Below are positions 1 to 7,614 of a DNA stretch of 64,000 nucleotides, piece by piece. This DNA is from Deltaproteobacteria bacterium. GTDB taxonomy: Bacteria; Myxococcota_A; UBA9160; UBA6930. The stretch is from NCBI GenBank assembly GCA_029261795.1, contig JAJDAP010000018.1:1-64000 (forward strand), read 5' to 3'. Every line of letters starts with the position of its first letter. The first letter of the stretch is position 1. Below the pieces are notes generated by a model. The model was not told the origin of the DNA. It did no database searches and was given only the letters and a program-made list of their open reading frames with translations. Both the position numbers and the translations under genes were made by a program.

Positions 1-96
1 ACCCGCGACCCACATTGATTCCTGCGCACCCGTCCGTCGCCCAAGCGCCATGGTTGCCCCCTCATCTGCAGCCTGGACATCCTAACATCGCCACTA

Positions 97-210
97 TCAA
101 GTGTCCACTGATTGAGACCACTTTTTCAACGGGCTGCTAGCTGGCCGCGCCATGGTGCGGAGGAAGATCCTCGTCGTCCTCATGCTCACTGGCGTGATCC
201 TGAAGATCAT
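97..210 (-). pseudogene. short coupled ORF after the clock-operon kinase, probably a truncated gene
   Basis: An ATG at 210 overlaps the TGA of the upstream kinase in an ATGA, the same coupling used through the whole operon, but the frame closes after 37 codons at 97. The product is basic and matches nothing I recognise. Just before the stop it runs through a stretch (119-140, reading ctttttcaacgggctgctag) that resembles terminal sequences of some insertion sequences. I infer that a further operon gene was cut short by a mobile element that has since decayed; a genuine tiny protein or chance overlap is also possible. Confidence 0.3.
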
Positions 211-1751
211 GCGCCCGCGATCGGCGCCGGCTCGTGTCCGAGTGCGGCTGGCTGGTCGTCGAGCGCTTTGCCGTCATCTTTCGCGTCTCCGAGTGTGAAG
301 CAGAAGGTCGTCCCCTCTCCGAGGCTCGACTCCACCCAGATCCGGCCCGCGTGACGCTCGACGATCTTCTTCACGATCGTGAGACCGAAGCCCGTGCCGC
401 CGCCGTAGGCGTCGCGGCCGTGCAGGCGCTTGAAGATCCGGAAGACCGCGCCCTGGTGCTTCTCCGGGATTCCGATGCCGTTGTCGCGCACGTAGAGGAC
501 GCAGCCTTCGGCCTCCTGCCGAGAACCGATCTCGATCCATTTCTCGGGCGTGTCGTTGTACTTGATCGCGTTGGTGATCAGGTTATGGAACACCTCGGCG
601 ATTCTCCCCTGGTCACAGACCAGTGTCGGAAGCTCAGCCGGGATCCGGACCTCGACGTCGGCCTCTTCGAGCGAGATGTGCAACGACTCGACCACCTCCT
701 CGACCACGTCCTGCAGCGAGACGCGCCCCAGGCCGAGCTCCGTCTGTCCCACACGAGAGTAGTAGAGCAGGGAATCGATCAGGGTCTCCATCCGCAGGGT
801 CAAGCGCGTCAGCGTCTCCAGCTTGGCGCGCCCGGCTTCGTCGAGACGCTCCGAATAATCCTCGAGCAGGAAGCTCGCGTAGTTGTGGATGCCCCGAAGC
901 GGCTCCTTCAGGTCGTGGGACGCCACGTAGGCGAACTCGTTGAGTGCCTCGTTGCTTCGTGTCAGGGCGTGGTTCTGGGCGCGCAGCGTGTGCGCCAGGG
1001 AGCCGAGCTTCGCTACCGCGCGCTCGCGCTCGGTGATGTCCCGGATGCAGGCCAGATACGCCCTGGTGTCGTCCCATTTCACTTCGACCACCCGCATCTC
1101 CGCCAGAACGGCTTCGGCTCCGGGGCGAATGATCTCGATCTCGCTGGTTTCGTCTCGGGCGAGCGCGTGGCCGAACTGTTCTCGGACGAGCTCCGTCTCG
1201 CTCCGACGGAAGAGCATCACCGCGGAGGGGTTGGCGAACCGAATGACGCCATCTTGATCGAGCACCAGCATCGCGTCCGCGTTCTCGTTGATCAGGTTCT
1301 TGAAGTTCGAATCACTGCTTTCCGCGGCGCGGGTAGTCTCCAGCAAGCGCCGCACCAGCGCCTGTCGCTCGATCGCGAATCGCAACGCCCGCGACAGGAG
1401 GGCACCCGCGGCCTGCTGCTTGGAAAGATAGTCCGTGGCCCCGGCGCGAATCGCTTCCAGTCCGACGTCATCCTGGTGTGTGAGCACCACGATCGGGATC
1501 AGCGGCGCCGCTCGATGAATGCGCCTGCACGTCTCCAACCCCTGCGAATCCGGCAGCCCGAGGTCCAGGAGCACGACGTCGATGGAGCCCCTGGCGAGGG
1601 ATTCGAGCGCGTCGCGTAGGCATGTGCAGTGCGTGATCTCGAACGGGCCCGGCTCGCGAGCGGCGAGTGTCTCACGGACGAGTCGCGCCTCCCCCGGGTT
1701 GTCCTCCACGAGGAGAACGCGGGATGCCCTCGTGTCGGAGCCTTCGCTCAT
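207..1751 (-). CDS. hybrid receiver-PAS-histidine kinase of the Kai operon
   Basis: A 514-aa soluble sensor kinase. An N-terminal receiver (about 10-130) has the acidic pair VEDN and phosphoacceptor Asp63 in LLDLGLPD. A PAS domain follows (about 145-245), then a HisKA domain with His279 in ASHDLKEPL, and an HATPase_c domain with N box NLITNAIKYN, DNGIGI and a GGGTGFGL lid. No membrane segment is visible. The ATG overlaps the kaiC stop codon in an ATGA, so the kinase is probably made together with KaiC. In cyanobacteria histidine kinases (SasA, CikA) read KaiC state; by position this protein is the best candidate for clock output or input here, which is inference. The last ~25 residues are low-complexity. 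Confidence 0.93.
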   Translation of the reverse strand: MSEGSDTRASRVLLVEDNPGEARLVRETLAAREPGPFEITHCTCLRDALESLARGSIDVVLLDLGLPDSQGLETCRRIHRAAPLIPIVVLTHQDDVGLEAIRAGATDYLSKQQAAGALLSRALRFAIERQALVRRLLETTRAAESSDSNFKNLINENADAMLVLDQDGVIRFANPSAVMLFRRSETELVREQFGHALARDETSEIEIIRPGAEAVLAEMRVVEVKWDDTRAYLACIRDITERERAVAKLGSLAHTLRAQNHALTRSNEALNEFAYVASHDLKEPLRGIHNYASFLLEDYSERLDEAGRAKLETLTRLTLRMETLIDSLLYYSRVGQTELGLGRVSLQDVVEEVVESLHISLEEADVEVRIPAELPTLVCDQGRIAEVFHNLITNAIKYNDTPEKWIEIGSRQEAEGCVLYVRDNGIGIPEKHQGAVFRIFKRLHGRDAYGGGTGFGLTIVKKIVERHAGRIWVESSLGEGTTFCFTLGDAKDDGKALDDQPAALGHEPAPIAGA

Positions 1752-3271
1752 TCCAACGGCTCGAACATTTCGGCAAGCCGCTGCTTCTCGACGAGCGGGG
1801 TGCAGGTGGGCGAGCCGGAGAGAATCCCGCTCACGTTGTGGAAGGGTTCCTGGATCTGCATTCCGCCGGCGTCGATCGTGTATTCGCGGATGGCCTTCTG
1901 GTGCCAGGATCCACGCATCTTCAGCACGGTCAGCCCGCGCTTCATCTCACCGAGGATCTCCACGTAGCGCAACAGGATGATCGAGTCCGTGATGGTCGAG
2001 ATGTGCGCCTCGGTGATGGATTCGCCTCCCAGCAGCATCGAGGTGGTGTTGGTGAACATCCCGGCGATCTCCTCCTGCTTGAAGTAGCTCGTGACCCCGA
2101 TCACGAACTCCCGAAACGACTTGAGGGTGGAGACGCGCTCCAATGCCGAGAGGCTGTCGACGGCGACCCGGCTCGGCTCGAACGCGGCGATCTCTCGCTT
2201 CATCTTGACGACGTGGTCCTCGAGCGACATCGACTCGGGGTAGCGGGCGACGACCTTGAAGAGCCCGGTCTGCTCGGCGGCCTTGAGGTCGATGCCCCAG
2301 GATGCTGCGTTTCGAAACAACTGTTCGGGGCTCTCCTCGTACGCGAAGAGCAGCGAGCGCTCACCCGCCTTGATTCCGGCGTCCATGAAGCCGGTCACCA
2401 TCAGTGTCTTGCCGGCACCGGTTGCGCCGCTCGCGAGCACGATGGAGTCCTGGAACAGGCCGCCGCCGCACATCTCGTCGAGCTCGCTATTGCCGGATGA
2501 GATGCGCACCTCGGAAGACCGCTGGTGGAGCTCCATCGCCGAGAGTGGAATGATCGTCACGCCGGAGGTCGCATCGATCGTGAAGGGGTATTCGCCCTTC
2601 TGATGCGACACCCCGCGGAACTTCAAGATCTCGATCGTGCGCCGTCGCTTCTCCTGCTCCAGCCCATTGCGCAGGATCACGACGTTGTCCGCGACGAACT
2701 CCTCTACCCCGAAGCGCGAGATCGGACCGTAGTCGTCGGGGCGCTCGGAGGTGAACAACACGGTGACGCCCAGCTCGCGCATGCCCGCAGCCAGGCGATG
2801 CAGCTCGCGTCGGACGATGTTCGAATCAGCGAACTGCGAGAAGAGAGCGCCCACCGAGTCGAGGATCACGCGCTTCGCGTCCACCCGGCGGATCGCGCTC
2901 TCGATTCGCGCAAGCAGCGCGGAGAAGTCGAAGGCGCCCGCCTCGACGATCGCCTCGCCCGGCCGCTCGGATGCGTCGACGACGGCGATGAGGTTCTGCT
3001 CGATGAGGCTCGCCAGGTCCCAGCCGAGGCTCTCGACGTTACGTATGAGATCGTCTCCGGGCTCTTCGAAGGTCACGAGCACGCCCGCGTCCTCGTACTG
3101 GCGGACGCCCTCGACGAGAAACTGGAGCGCGAGGAGGGTCTTCCCGCTTCCGGCCGTGCCCACGACCATGGTGGTGCGTCCCTCCGGGATCCCGCCCTCC
3201 GAAATCTGATCGAATCCGGTGATTCCGACCTCCAGTTTGCGAATCGCCTCCGGTCGCTTCACAGGGTTCAT
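1748..3271 (-). CDS. kaiC: KaiC-type circadian clock ATPase/autokinase
   Basis: A 507-aa double RecA-fold ATPase, close to the ~519 aa of Synechococcus KaiC. CI has Walker A GTAGSGKT at 38-45 and catalytic glutamates 69-70 (FEEPGDD). CII has GATGAGKT at 282-289 and glutamates 312-313 (YEESPEQ). The phosphorylation region ITEAHISTITDS is conserved: Thr420, Ser425 and Thr426 match T426, S431 and T432 of Synechococcus KaiC. The motif KMRGSWHQKAIREY and the A-loop-like ISGSPT-type segment (ILSGSPT, 483-489) also match. The C-terminal tail, where KaiA binds in cyanobacteria, is short (about 18 aa). The ATG overlaps the kaiB stop (ATGA). The name rests on the full architecture and the KaiB and KaiA-like neighbours. 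Confidence 0.96.
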   Translation of the reverse strand: MNPVKRPEAIRKLEVGITGFDQISEGGIPEGRTTMVVGTAGSGKTLLALQFLVEGVRQYEDAGVLVTFEEPGDDLIRNVESLGWDLASLIEQNLIAVVDASERPGEAIVEAGAFDFSALLARIESAIRRVDAKRVILDSVGALFSQFADSNIVRRELHRLAAGMRELGVTVLFTSERPDDYGPISRFGVEEFVADNVVILRNGLEQEKRRRTIEILKFRGVSHQKGEYPFTIDATSGVTIIPLSAMELHQRSSEVRISSGNSELDEMCGGGLFQDSIVLASGATGAGKTLMVTGFMDAGIKAGERSLLFAYEESPEQLFRNAASWGIDLKAAEQTGLFKVVARYPESMSLEDHVVKMKREIAAFEPSRVAVDSLSALERVSTLKSFREFVIGVTSYFKQEEIAGMFTNTTSMLLGGESITEAHISTITDSIILLRYVEILGEMKRGLTVLKMRGSWHQKAIREYTIDAGGMQIQEPFHNVSGILSGSPTCTPLVEKQRLAEMFEPLE

Positions 3272-3597
3272 GGTCGCTTCTCCGTCTTGTCTTCATGGGG
3301 TGTCAGTGGGGACTCCGCTCGCCGACTCATACCGATCGAGTCGACCAGGACCTCGAGGACCTTCTCGCGGTCTCCCAGGTCGCCGACGATCTTGCGGATC
3401 GGCAGGGGTTGGAGTCGGATCAAGGTGGGGGTCGCGAGCACGTTGTCGTCCTCCGCGAACTCCGGGTGTTCGAGGACGTCGATGATCTCGAACTCGACAT
3501 CCCCCTCGAGGTCTTCACGAAGTAGCGTGAGTTTCTCGATCGCGCGGAGCGATCGGGCGCTTCGCCCGGTGACGTACAGCCGAAGCAGCCGCTTCAT
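3268..3597 (-). CDS. kaiB: KaiB clock protein
   Basis: A 109-aa thioredoxin-like KaiB protein that covers the family's ~100-residue domain. Residues 3-90 match well-known KaiB landmarks: LRLYVTGRSARS at the N-terminus, FEIIDVLEHPEFAEDD, the LATPTLI segment, LPIRKIVGDLGDREKVL, and a short helix. In Synechococcus KaiB switches fold and binds phosphorylated CI-CII KaiC rings, sequestering KaiA. The ~20-residue polar C-terminal tail is extra. The ATG overlaps the KaiA-like gene's stop, and its TGA overlaps the kaiC start, so the three should be made together. Confidence 0.96.
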   Translation of the reverse strand: MKRLLRLYVTGRSARSLRAIEKLTLLREDLEGDVEFEIIDVLEHPEFAEDDNVLATPTLIRLQPLPIRKIVGDLGDREKVLEVLVDSIGMSRRAESPLTPHEDKTEKRP

Positions 3598-4415
3598 CGG
3601 CCCGCCTCGGTGGCTCGTCCGCTCGGAATCCGCAACCGGTAGTAGTCCACGAGGTGCCCCATCATTTCGAGCGCCAGGAGTCGCCCTTCGATCCCGTACG
3701 CCTCTGATTGCTCGCCGCTCGAGCCTTGCGTGGCGGCATCCAATCCGGCGATGTGCATGTCGATGAGGTCACGGGCCCCGCCCCGGAGTTCCCCCAGCTG
3801 GCCGGCGAGTTTCTCCATCGAGGCGAGTGGCTTGGGTTCGTGGCCCGCCAGGTGGTTGAGATACCCGTGGAGCAGCCCACGGTAGGACTGCTGGACCGTC
3901 GCGAACGCTTCCGGCACGCGCACCCGGACCGGCTCCACGCCTGCCAGCGTGCGCGTGACCGATGTCGACACACCCTGCGACGAGAGCGCGCGATAGTGAT
4001 CGAGCGCGTCCTGGAGGTCGCGGAGCTCCGCCTGCCGCTGGCGTTCGAGAGCGAAGCTCAACGTGCGACGCAGGACGATGGGCTGTAGCTCAGACTTCCC
4101 GAGGTAGTCGTGTGCCCCGGCCTCGAGACATTGCAGCGCAAGCGCTTCCCCGTTGGCGCCGGTGAGGACCACGATGGGCACGTCCGGCGCGGCCTCGCGC
4201 ATGCGCTCGACGTTGGAAATACCCGCGGCGTCGGGTAGATCCAGATCGAGCAGGATCACGTCTGGCCGCTTGAGGACGGCTTCGATCGCCTCGCTGACGC
4301 GCTTGGCGACCGACAGCTCGAAGCTTTCCGCTTGCCCCTTCAGTGCCTCGCGGACCAGACGGACGTCGGCCGGATTGTCCTCGACAAGCAGGATGCGCGT
4401 CGGCGCCTCTCTCAA
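3594..4415 (-). CDS. receiver domain fused to KaiA-type C-terminal domain (KaiA3-like)
   Basis: A 273-aa protein. Residues 5-125 form a canonical receiver (VEDN acidic pair, phospho-Asp57 in LLDLDLPD, Lys in YLGKSEL). A linker helix leads to residues 165-265, which line up with the KaiA C-terminal four-helix domain: VQQSYRGLLHGY against QTSYREIVLSYF, DLIDMHIAGLD against KVVEIHMELMD, and MMGHLVDYYRLRIP against VIAHLCEMYRRSIP of Synechococcus KaiA, compared from memory. The RsbU N-terminal domain is a related fold. KaiA stimulates KaiC autophosphorylation; cyanobacterial KaiA3 has this same receiver-plus-KaiA layout. The start is TTG at 4415 (TTGA overlap, purine-rich stretch upstream). Location just before kaiB-kaiC supports the call. 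Confidence 0.8.
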   Translation of the reverse strand: MREAPTRILLVEDNPADVRLVREALKGQAESFELSVAKRVSEAIEAVLKRPDVILLDLDLPDAAGISNVERMREAAPDVPIVVLTGANGEALALQCLEAGAHDYLGKSELQPIVLRRTLSFALERQRQAELRDLQDALDHYRALSSQGVSTSVTRTLAGVEPVRVRVPEAFATVQQSYRGLLHGYLNHLAGHEPKPLASMEKLAGQLGELRGGARDLIDMHIAGLDAATQGSSGEQSEAYGIEGRLLALEMMGHLVDYYRLRIPSGRATEAGR

Positions 4416-4864
4416 GGCCCCTGCCCCTCCGCGATTCGCGTCGGGAGCTTGACGATCGTGAGCCAGAAATCCTGGATGAGTCCCACGGCCCGCAGGAATT
4501 CTTGCGCATCGATCGGCTTCTTGACATAGCAGTTCGCGTGAAGGTCGTAGCTCCCGACGATGTCCTGCTCGGCGTCCGAGGTGGTCATGACCGCAACTGG
4601 AATCCGCTTCAACTCCGGGTCTTCCTTGATTTCCGCAAGCACCTCCCGCCCGCCCTTTCGGGGCAGGTTGAGGTCGAGCAGGATGAGGTCGGGCCTTGGC
4701 GAATCCTCGTGGGGCGTTTCACGGCGCAGAAATGCGAGCGCTTCGACGCCATCCTTCGCGACGTGGATCCGGTTCGCAATCTTGCCCTCCCGGAACGCAA
4801 CTTCAATCAGCCGCACGTCGCCGGGGTTGTCCTCGACGAGAAGAATGTCGATCGGTCGACTCAC
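4412..4864 (-). CDS. single-domain response regulator, Rcp1-like
   Basis: A 150-aa stand-alone receiver of the CheY/Rcp1 type: VEDNPGD acidic pair, phospho-Asp64 in LLDLNLPR, Thr in VMTTSD and Lys in YVKKP. It has the long beta4-alpha4 region and C-terminal helix typical of Rcp1, the partner of bacterial phytochromes. I chose GTG at 4864 because AAGGA lies 6 nt upstream and the protein then begins right at the receiver; the frame stays open upstream but reads as non-protein. It overlaps the 36-aa ORF before it (GTGA) and the KaiA-like gene after it (TTGA). It probably shuttles phosphate to or from the kinase at the operon's end. Confidence 0.93.
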   Translation of the reverse strand: MSRPIDILLVEDNPGDVRLIEVAFREGKIANRIHVAKDGVEALAFLRRETPHEDSPRPDLILLDLNLPRKGGREVLAEIKEDPELKRIPVAVMTTSDAEQDIVGSYDLHANCYVKKPIDAQEFLRAVGLIQDFWLTIVKLPTRIAEGQGP

Positions 4865-4971
4865 GACTGGTCCTTGGTGGAATCGGGGCACTGGAAGATC
4901 ACGAAATCGCTCTCTTCGCACCCGAGCCCCGAGCCGCGACTGCCCCGAAGAAACAGACGTACATTCCCCAT
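4861..4971 (-). CDS. 36-aa leader ORF heading the Kai operon
   Basis: An ATG at 4971 lies behind a very strong ribosome-binding site (GGGAGGAGAGGGACC) and opens a 36-codon frame whose TGA overlaps the GTG of the response regulator. The peptide (MGNVRLFLRG...STKDQS) has two cysteines and no similarity I recognise. Strong SD plus the operon's own 4-nt coupling argue that it is translated and that it feeds ribosomes to the response regulator, which has its own AAGGA site. It could be a functional small protein or only a leader. Confidence 0.5.
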   Translation of the reverse strand: MGNVRLFLRGSRGSGLGCEESDFVIFQCPDSTKDQS

Positions 4972-5020
4972 GGTCCCTCTCCTCCCGTCGGCTTCTTCGG
5001 AAGACAACGCCCCCGCAGAG

Positions 5021-5038
5021 ATCGGTGGTTCTACCGAT
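5021..5038. promoter_or_regulatory. small inverted repeat upstream of the Kai operon
   Basis: ATCGGT and ACCGAT face each other across a 6-nt spacer, about 50 nt before the leader ORF start. A dyad in this position could be an operator or a leader hairpin. I see no convincing -35/-10 pair with it, and six-base arms can arise by chance. Confidence 0.2.
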
Positions 5039-5603
5039 ATTGGTCCCGGATTTTGAGGAGAGCGAAACGCCTTCCGGTTCGCTCGCGTCGGGTCCGGCCT
5101 GTTCGCCCACTCGCGCGCACTTTCTTCGACGTCCGGATCTGGTGGCGGCCCCCTCGCCGGGCGTCACCGTTCGGCAGCGTGAGCAGGACCGATGATGAGA
5201 GGGTCGCGAGGGCGACGGCAGGGCCACACACCGGACCCGAGTCGGCCACGCATCCGCTCACGCTGGAGTCGCCGTGCAAGAGCAAGGTGGGGTCCGGCGC
5301 GAGCGGATGCAGAAGCCATCCATCGAGACCGAACCGTCCCGCAGGAACGCGAATGAGTTGGCGTTGGCTCTCAGCGCGTTCGCACCTGGGTTCAAGAAGG
5401 GGCCGATCGAGAATTTCGGCCCGGTGAGGCACCAGACCGGGAAGGGCTCCGACCGGAGGATTGGTCGAAGAGACCGCACCGACCTCGGCCGATGCCCGGC
5501 GGTTGAAGCTCGCCGAGTCGATCGGGAGTGCGCCGGCTGCGATCGGGCTGAACGCGGATCCCAACACCCCAAGGAAGACTAGGAGTTGCGCGCGACGGGC
5601 CAT
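5031..5603 (-). CDS. possible secreted protein of unknown function
   Basis: From an ATG at 5603 a 190-aa frame begins with a good signal peptide (MARRAQLLVFLGVLGSAFSP, then a likely AGA cleavage site). The middle is rich in Pro, Leu and Arg and shows no domain I know; the last ~40 residues are very basic and look like non-coding readthrough. The ribosome-binding site is weak. It lies just upstream of the Kai operon on the same strand, in an area with mobile-element debris, so it may be a degenerate gene or chance frame. Confidence 0.35.
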   Translation of the reverse strand: MARRAQLLVFLGVLGSAFSPIAAGALPIDSASFNRRASAEVGAVSSTNPPVGALPGLVPHRAEILDRPLLEPRCERAESQRQLIRVPAGRFGLDGWLLHPLAPDPTLLLHGDSSVSGCVADSGPVCGPAVALATLSSSVLLTLPNGDARRGGRHQIRTSKKVRASGRTGRTRRERTGRRFALLKIRDQYR

Positions 5604-5676
5604 GGTCGAGGCGGGATCTCGCGACTCGTGCGCTCGTGGCGCTGATCGCGCGAAAACGCCAGCCGTCGACGCGGCC

Positions 5677-5802
5677 CGCCTGGCGCTGGAGGAGAAGAAT
5701 ACGACGCTCGCGAGACGGGAAGGGGAGATCATCGAGCTGGTCGAGGAACTCCAGGTCAGCAACGACGAGCTGACGCACAGTAACACGGAGCTGGCGAGAG
5801 GG
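5677..5802 (+). pseudogene. fragment of a histidine-kinase coiled coil
   Basis: About 42 codons encode a charged heptad-rich stretch (LALEEKNTTLARREGEII, then ELVEELQVSNDELTHSN), typical of the linker in front of the kinase core in hybrid sensors. No PAS, HisKA or ATPase domain is attached: upstream there is no start that makes sense, and downstream it abuts a transposase tail in another frame. I read it as the stump of a kinase gene broken by an insertion. Confidence 0.45.
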
Positions 5803-6128
5803 TTCTGTACGGCGACCAGGCGTACTGGAAGGAAGCAGACCGCCAGGCGTTCGAGGCCAAGAGAGTCCGCTACCGGGTCAATCGGCGCTCACCGGGAGGC
5901 AACAAGAACCTGAGCCAACGCTGGCCCAAGATCAACCGCGCTCGCTCGCGGACGCGGGCACGCTGCGAGCACCCGTTCCGCGTCTGCAAGCAGCTCTGGG
6001 GTTTCGACAAGACATGCTACCGCGGCCTTGCGAAGAACCTGGCCCGCGCCCAGACAATGTTCGCCCTCGCCAATCTCTACGCCCTCCGCCACGAGCTCAT
6101 GCCACCCGGGACGAGGTGCGTCTTGTGA
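5802..6128 (+). mobile_element. IS5-family transposase, C-terminal remnant
   Basis: A frame of 109 codons ending at TGA 6126-6128 encodes the C-terminal third of an IS5-type DDE transposase: YGDQAYWKEADRQAFE, then RARCEHPFRVCKQLWGF with the conserved glutamate of the DDE triad, KTCYRGLAKNLA, and the LFALANLY-like FALANLYALRHEL. The N-terminal two thirds and any start codon are missing and the frame begins in a kinase fragment, so it cannot be active. No intact terminal repeat was recognised to its right. Confidence 0.8.
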
Positions 6129-6288
6129 TCGATCGAGCAACGCGAAGGCCACATCGAACGTCCCAGCAGGGCGATCGCAGGCCCCGGCACACCCCTCCAT
6201 ACCACCCGCTTACCGCACACGACCCCTCCAGGAACCTGTGTGCAGAGCTTCCCTAGTGTTCCGTCCCAGTAATAGCTTTACTTGGTCG

Positions 6289-6370
6289 TTCTCTGCCTGT
6301 GCCGTTCGCTCCGCCACGAGCCGCTTCCCTATCGACGGCTCGTGGCGGAGCGAACGGCATAGGCAGAGAA
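6289..6370. repeat. 35-bp near-perfect inverted repeat with 12-nt loop
   Basis: Arms 6289-6323 and 6336-6370 are complementary over 35 positions with one G:T mismatch that would still pair in RNA. The loop is 12 nt. It lies between the IS5 remnant and the 3' end of the polysaccharide operon. As RNA it would form a very stable hairpin; without a U-tract it is not a classical terminator. A palindromic miniature element or a bidirectional terminator both fit. Confidence 0.8.
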
Positions 6371-6411
6371 AGTTCTAGATCGATTCGGACCAGTTCTTGG
6401 GACTCAGGGCA

Positions 6412-7614
6412 CTACCGCTGCGCCACCAACGCATAGTCTCGGTCGGAAAAGAGCGTGTCGTTGAGACGGGCGGTGTTGCGGTTGTAGAGATCGACGAGCG
6501 TTTCGGTGGAGGGATCGGTTTCGGAGTTCGGCTTCCAGATCTCCAGCTTTGCGTCGTCGGGAACTGGCGAGGACCGGATCACCTCGCGTACCGACAGGCC
6601 CGCCGCCTCCACGAAGAATCGGAGTGCGTCACAGGGAATCGCCTGACGGTGCGTCGGATCCATGTGGAAGTTGTGGAGGGCCACGAAGGTGTCGGGATTC
6701 AGCGTCTCCAGGACCAGCAGGCCCCCGCGCCGAATCTTCCGGGACGCGAGCTCGAGCATTCGGAGCAACTGGTGCGGGGGGAGGTGCTCGATCACTTGCG
6801 AGGAGAAGATTCCGTCCAAGGATCGATCCTCGAGCCGGCCCAGATGGTCGAGGCCGTCCTCCTGGTGGACATCCAGGCCCTTGACCAGGCAGACGCTGAC
6901 CATGTCGGGGTTGACGTCGACTCCGTAGGCGCCCACTTCACCCTTGCGACACACCTGCAGGAACTCGCCCCGCCCGCACCCGAAGTCCAGGACTCGCTGC
7001 GCGGATCCGAAGAGCCCGACGTAGCGCTGCATGTGCGAGGCGATCACCCTCTCGTCGCCACGGAAACGCCGCTCGAACTCCAGGTAGTCGAGTGAGAGGG
7101 TCGGCTCCAGGTTCTGGTCGATCCGATCGATCTCGCCGCCAAGACGATCCGAGAGCCGCTCGATTCTCTCCTCGAGTTGGGAGATGCGGCGCTCGGCGAG
7201 CTGCAGACCAGTGCTGGCCTCGGCCTGCTCCTGCACCGCGGAGAGCCGTCGCTCCCGGGCATCCCGTTCGAGTACATCGATGCGCTCGCCGATACCCACC
7301 TCTCGCGCCCTCTCGATCTCGCGAAGCACGCGGACCGATTCGGTGAGCTCCTCAAGCGGGTTGGCAAGACCGCGCAGCTGCGCCTCGGCCTCGCGCAGTG
7401 CTCGGACGGTGCCCGTGTTGAACTCGGCCTGGCGCAGCAGATGGAACCGCAGCGACCGGCGAACCACGCGCTTCAGAAGCGCACCGATACCCCCGAAGCG
7501 GGAGCCGGGAGAGCGCTGGCTCGCATTGCAGCGCTGCTCTGCGAGCAGCAGACCGGGGCCGAGCCCGACCTCCCGGAGATCCACGAGCGCGTTCCCGACG
7601 ACCTCCTCAGACAT
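6412..7614 (-). CDS. coiled-coil SAM-dependent methyltransferase of the polysaccharide operon
   Basis: A 400-aa protein. Residues 60-170 are a long charged coiled coil (heptads such as RRISQLEERIERLSDRL). Residues 190-390 are a class I SAM methyltransferase with motif I VLDFGCGRGEF (208-218), acidic YGVDVN after it, and EHLPP before the LLVLETLNP strand. ATG at 7614 has an excellent AGGAGGA site and overlaps the previous gene's stop by 8 nt. In ABC-dependent O-antigen systems, coiled-coil methyltransferases such as WbdD cap the chain end and measure chain length; I infer the same job here. No kinase domain is present, unlike WbdD. Confidence 0.88.
   Translation of the reverse strand: MSEEVVGNALVDLREVGLGPGLLLAEQRCNASQRSPGSRFGGIGALLKRVVRRSLRFHLLRQAEFNTGTVRALREAEAQLRGLANPLEELTESVRVLREIERAREVGIGERIDVLERDARERRLSAVQEQAEASTGLQLAERRISQLEERIERLSDRLGGEIDRIDQNLEPTLSLDYLEFERRFRGDERVIASHMQRYVGLFGSAQRVLDFGCGRGEFLQVCRKGEVGAYGVDVNPDMVSVCLVKGLDVHQEDGLDHLGRLEDRSLDGIFSSQVIEHLPPHQLLRMLELASRKIRRGGLLVLETLNPDTFVALHNFHMDPTHRQAIPCDALRFFVEAAGLSVREVIRSSPVPDDAKLEIWKPNSETDPSTETLVDLYNRNTARLNDTLFSDRDYALVAQR

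Noticed and set aside
234-1619. Long plus-strand frame across the clock-operon kinase
   Set aside because: It mirrors the kinase gene on the other strand, is rich in Arg, Val and Gly without domains, and follows from high GC at third positions.
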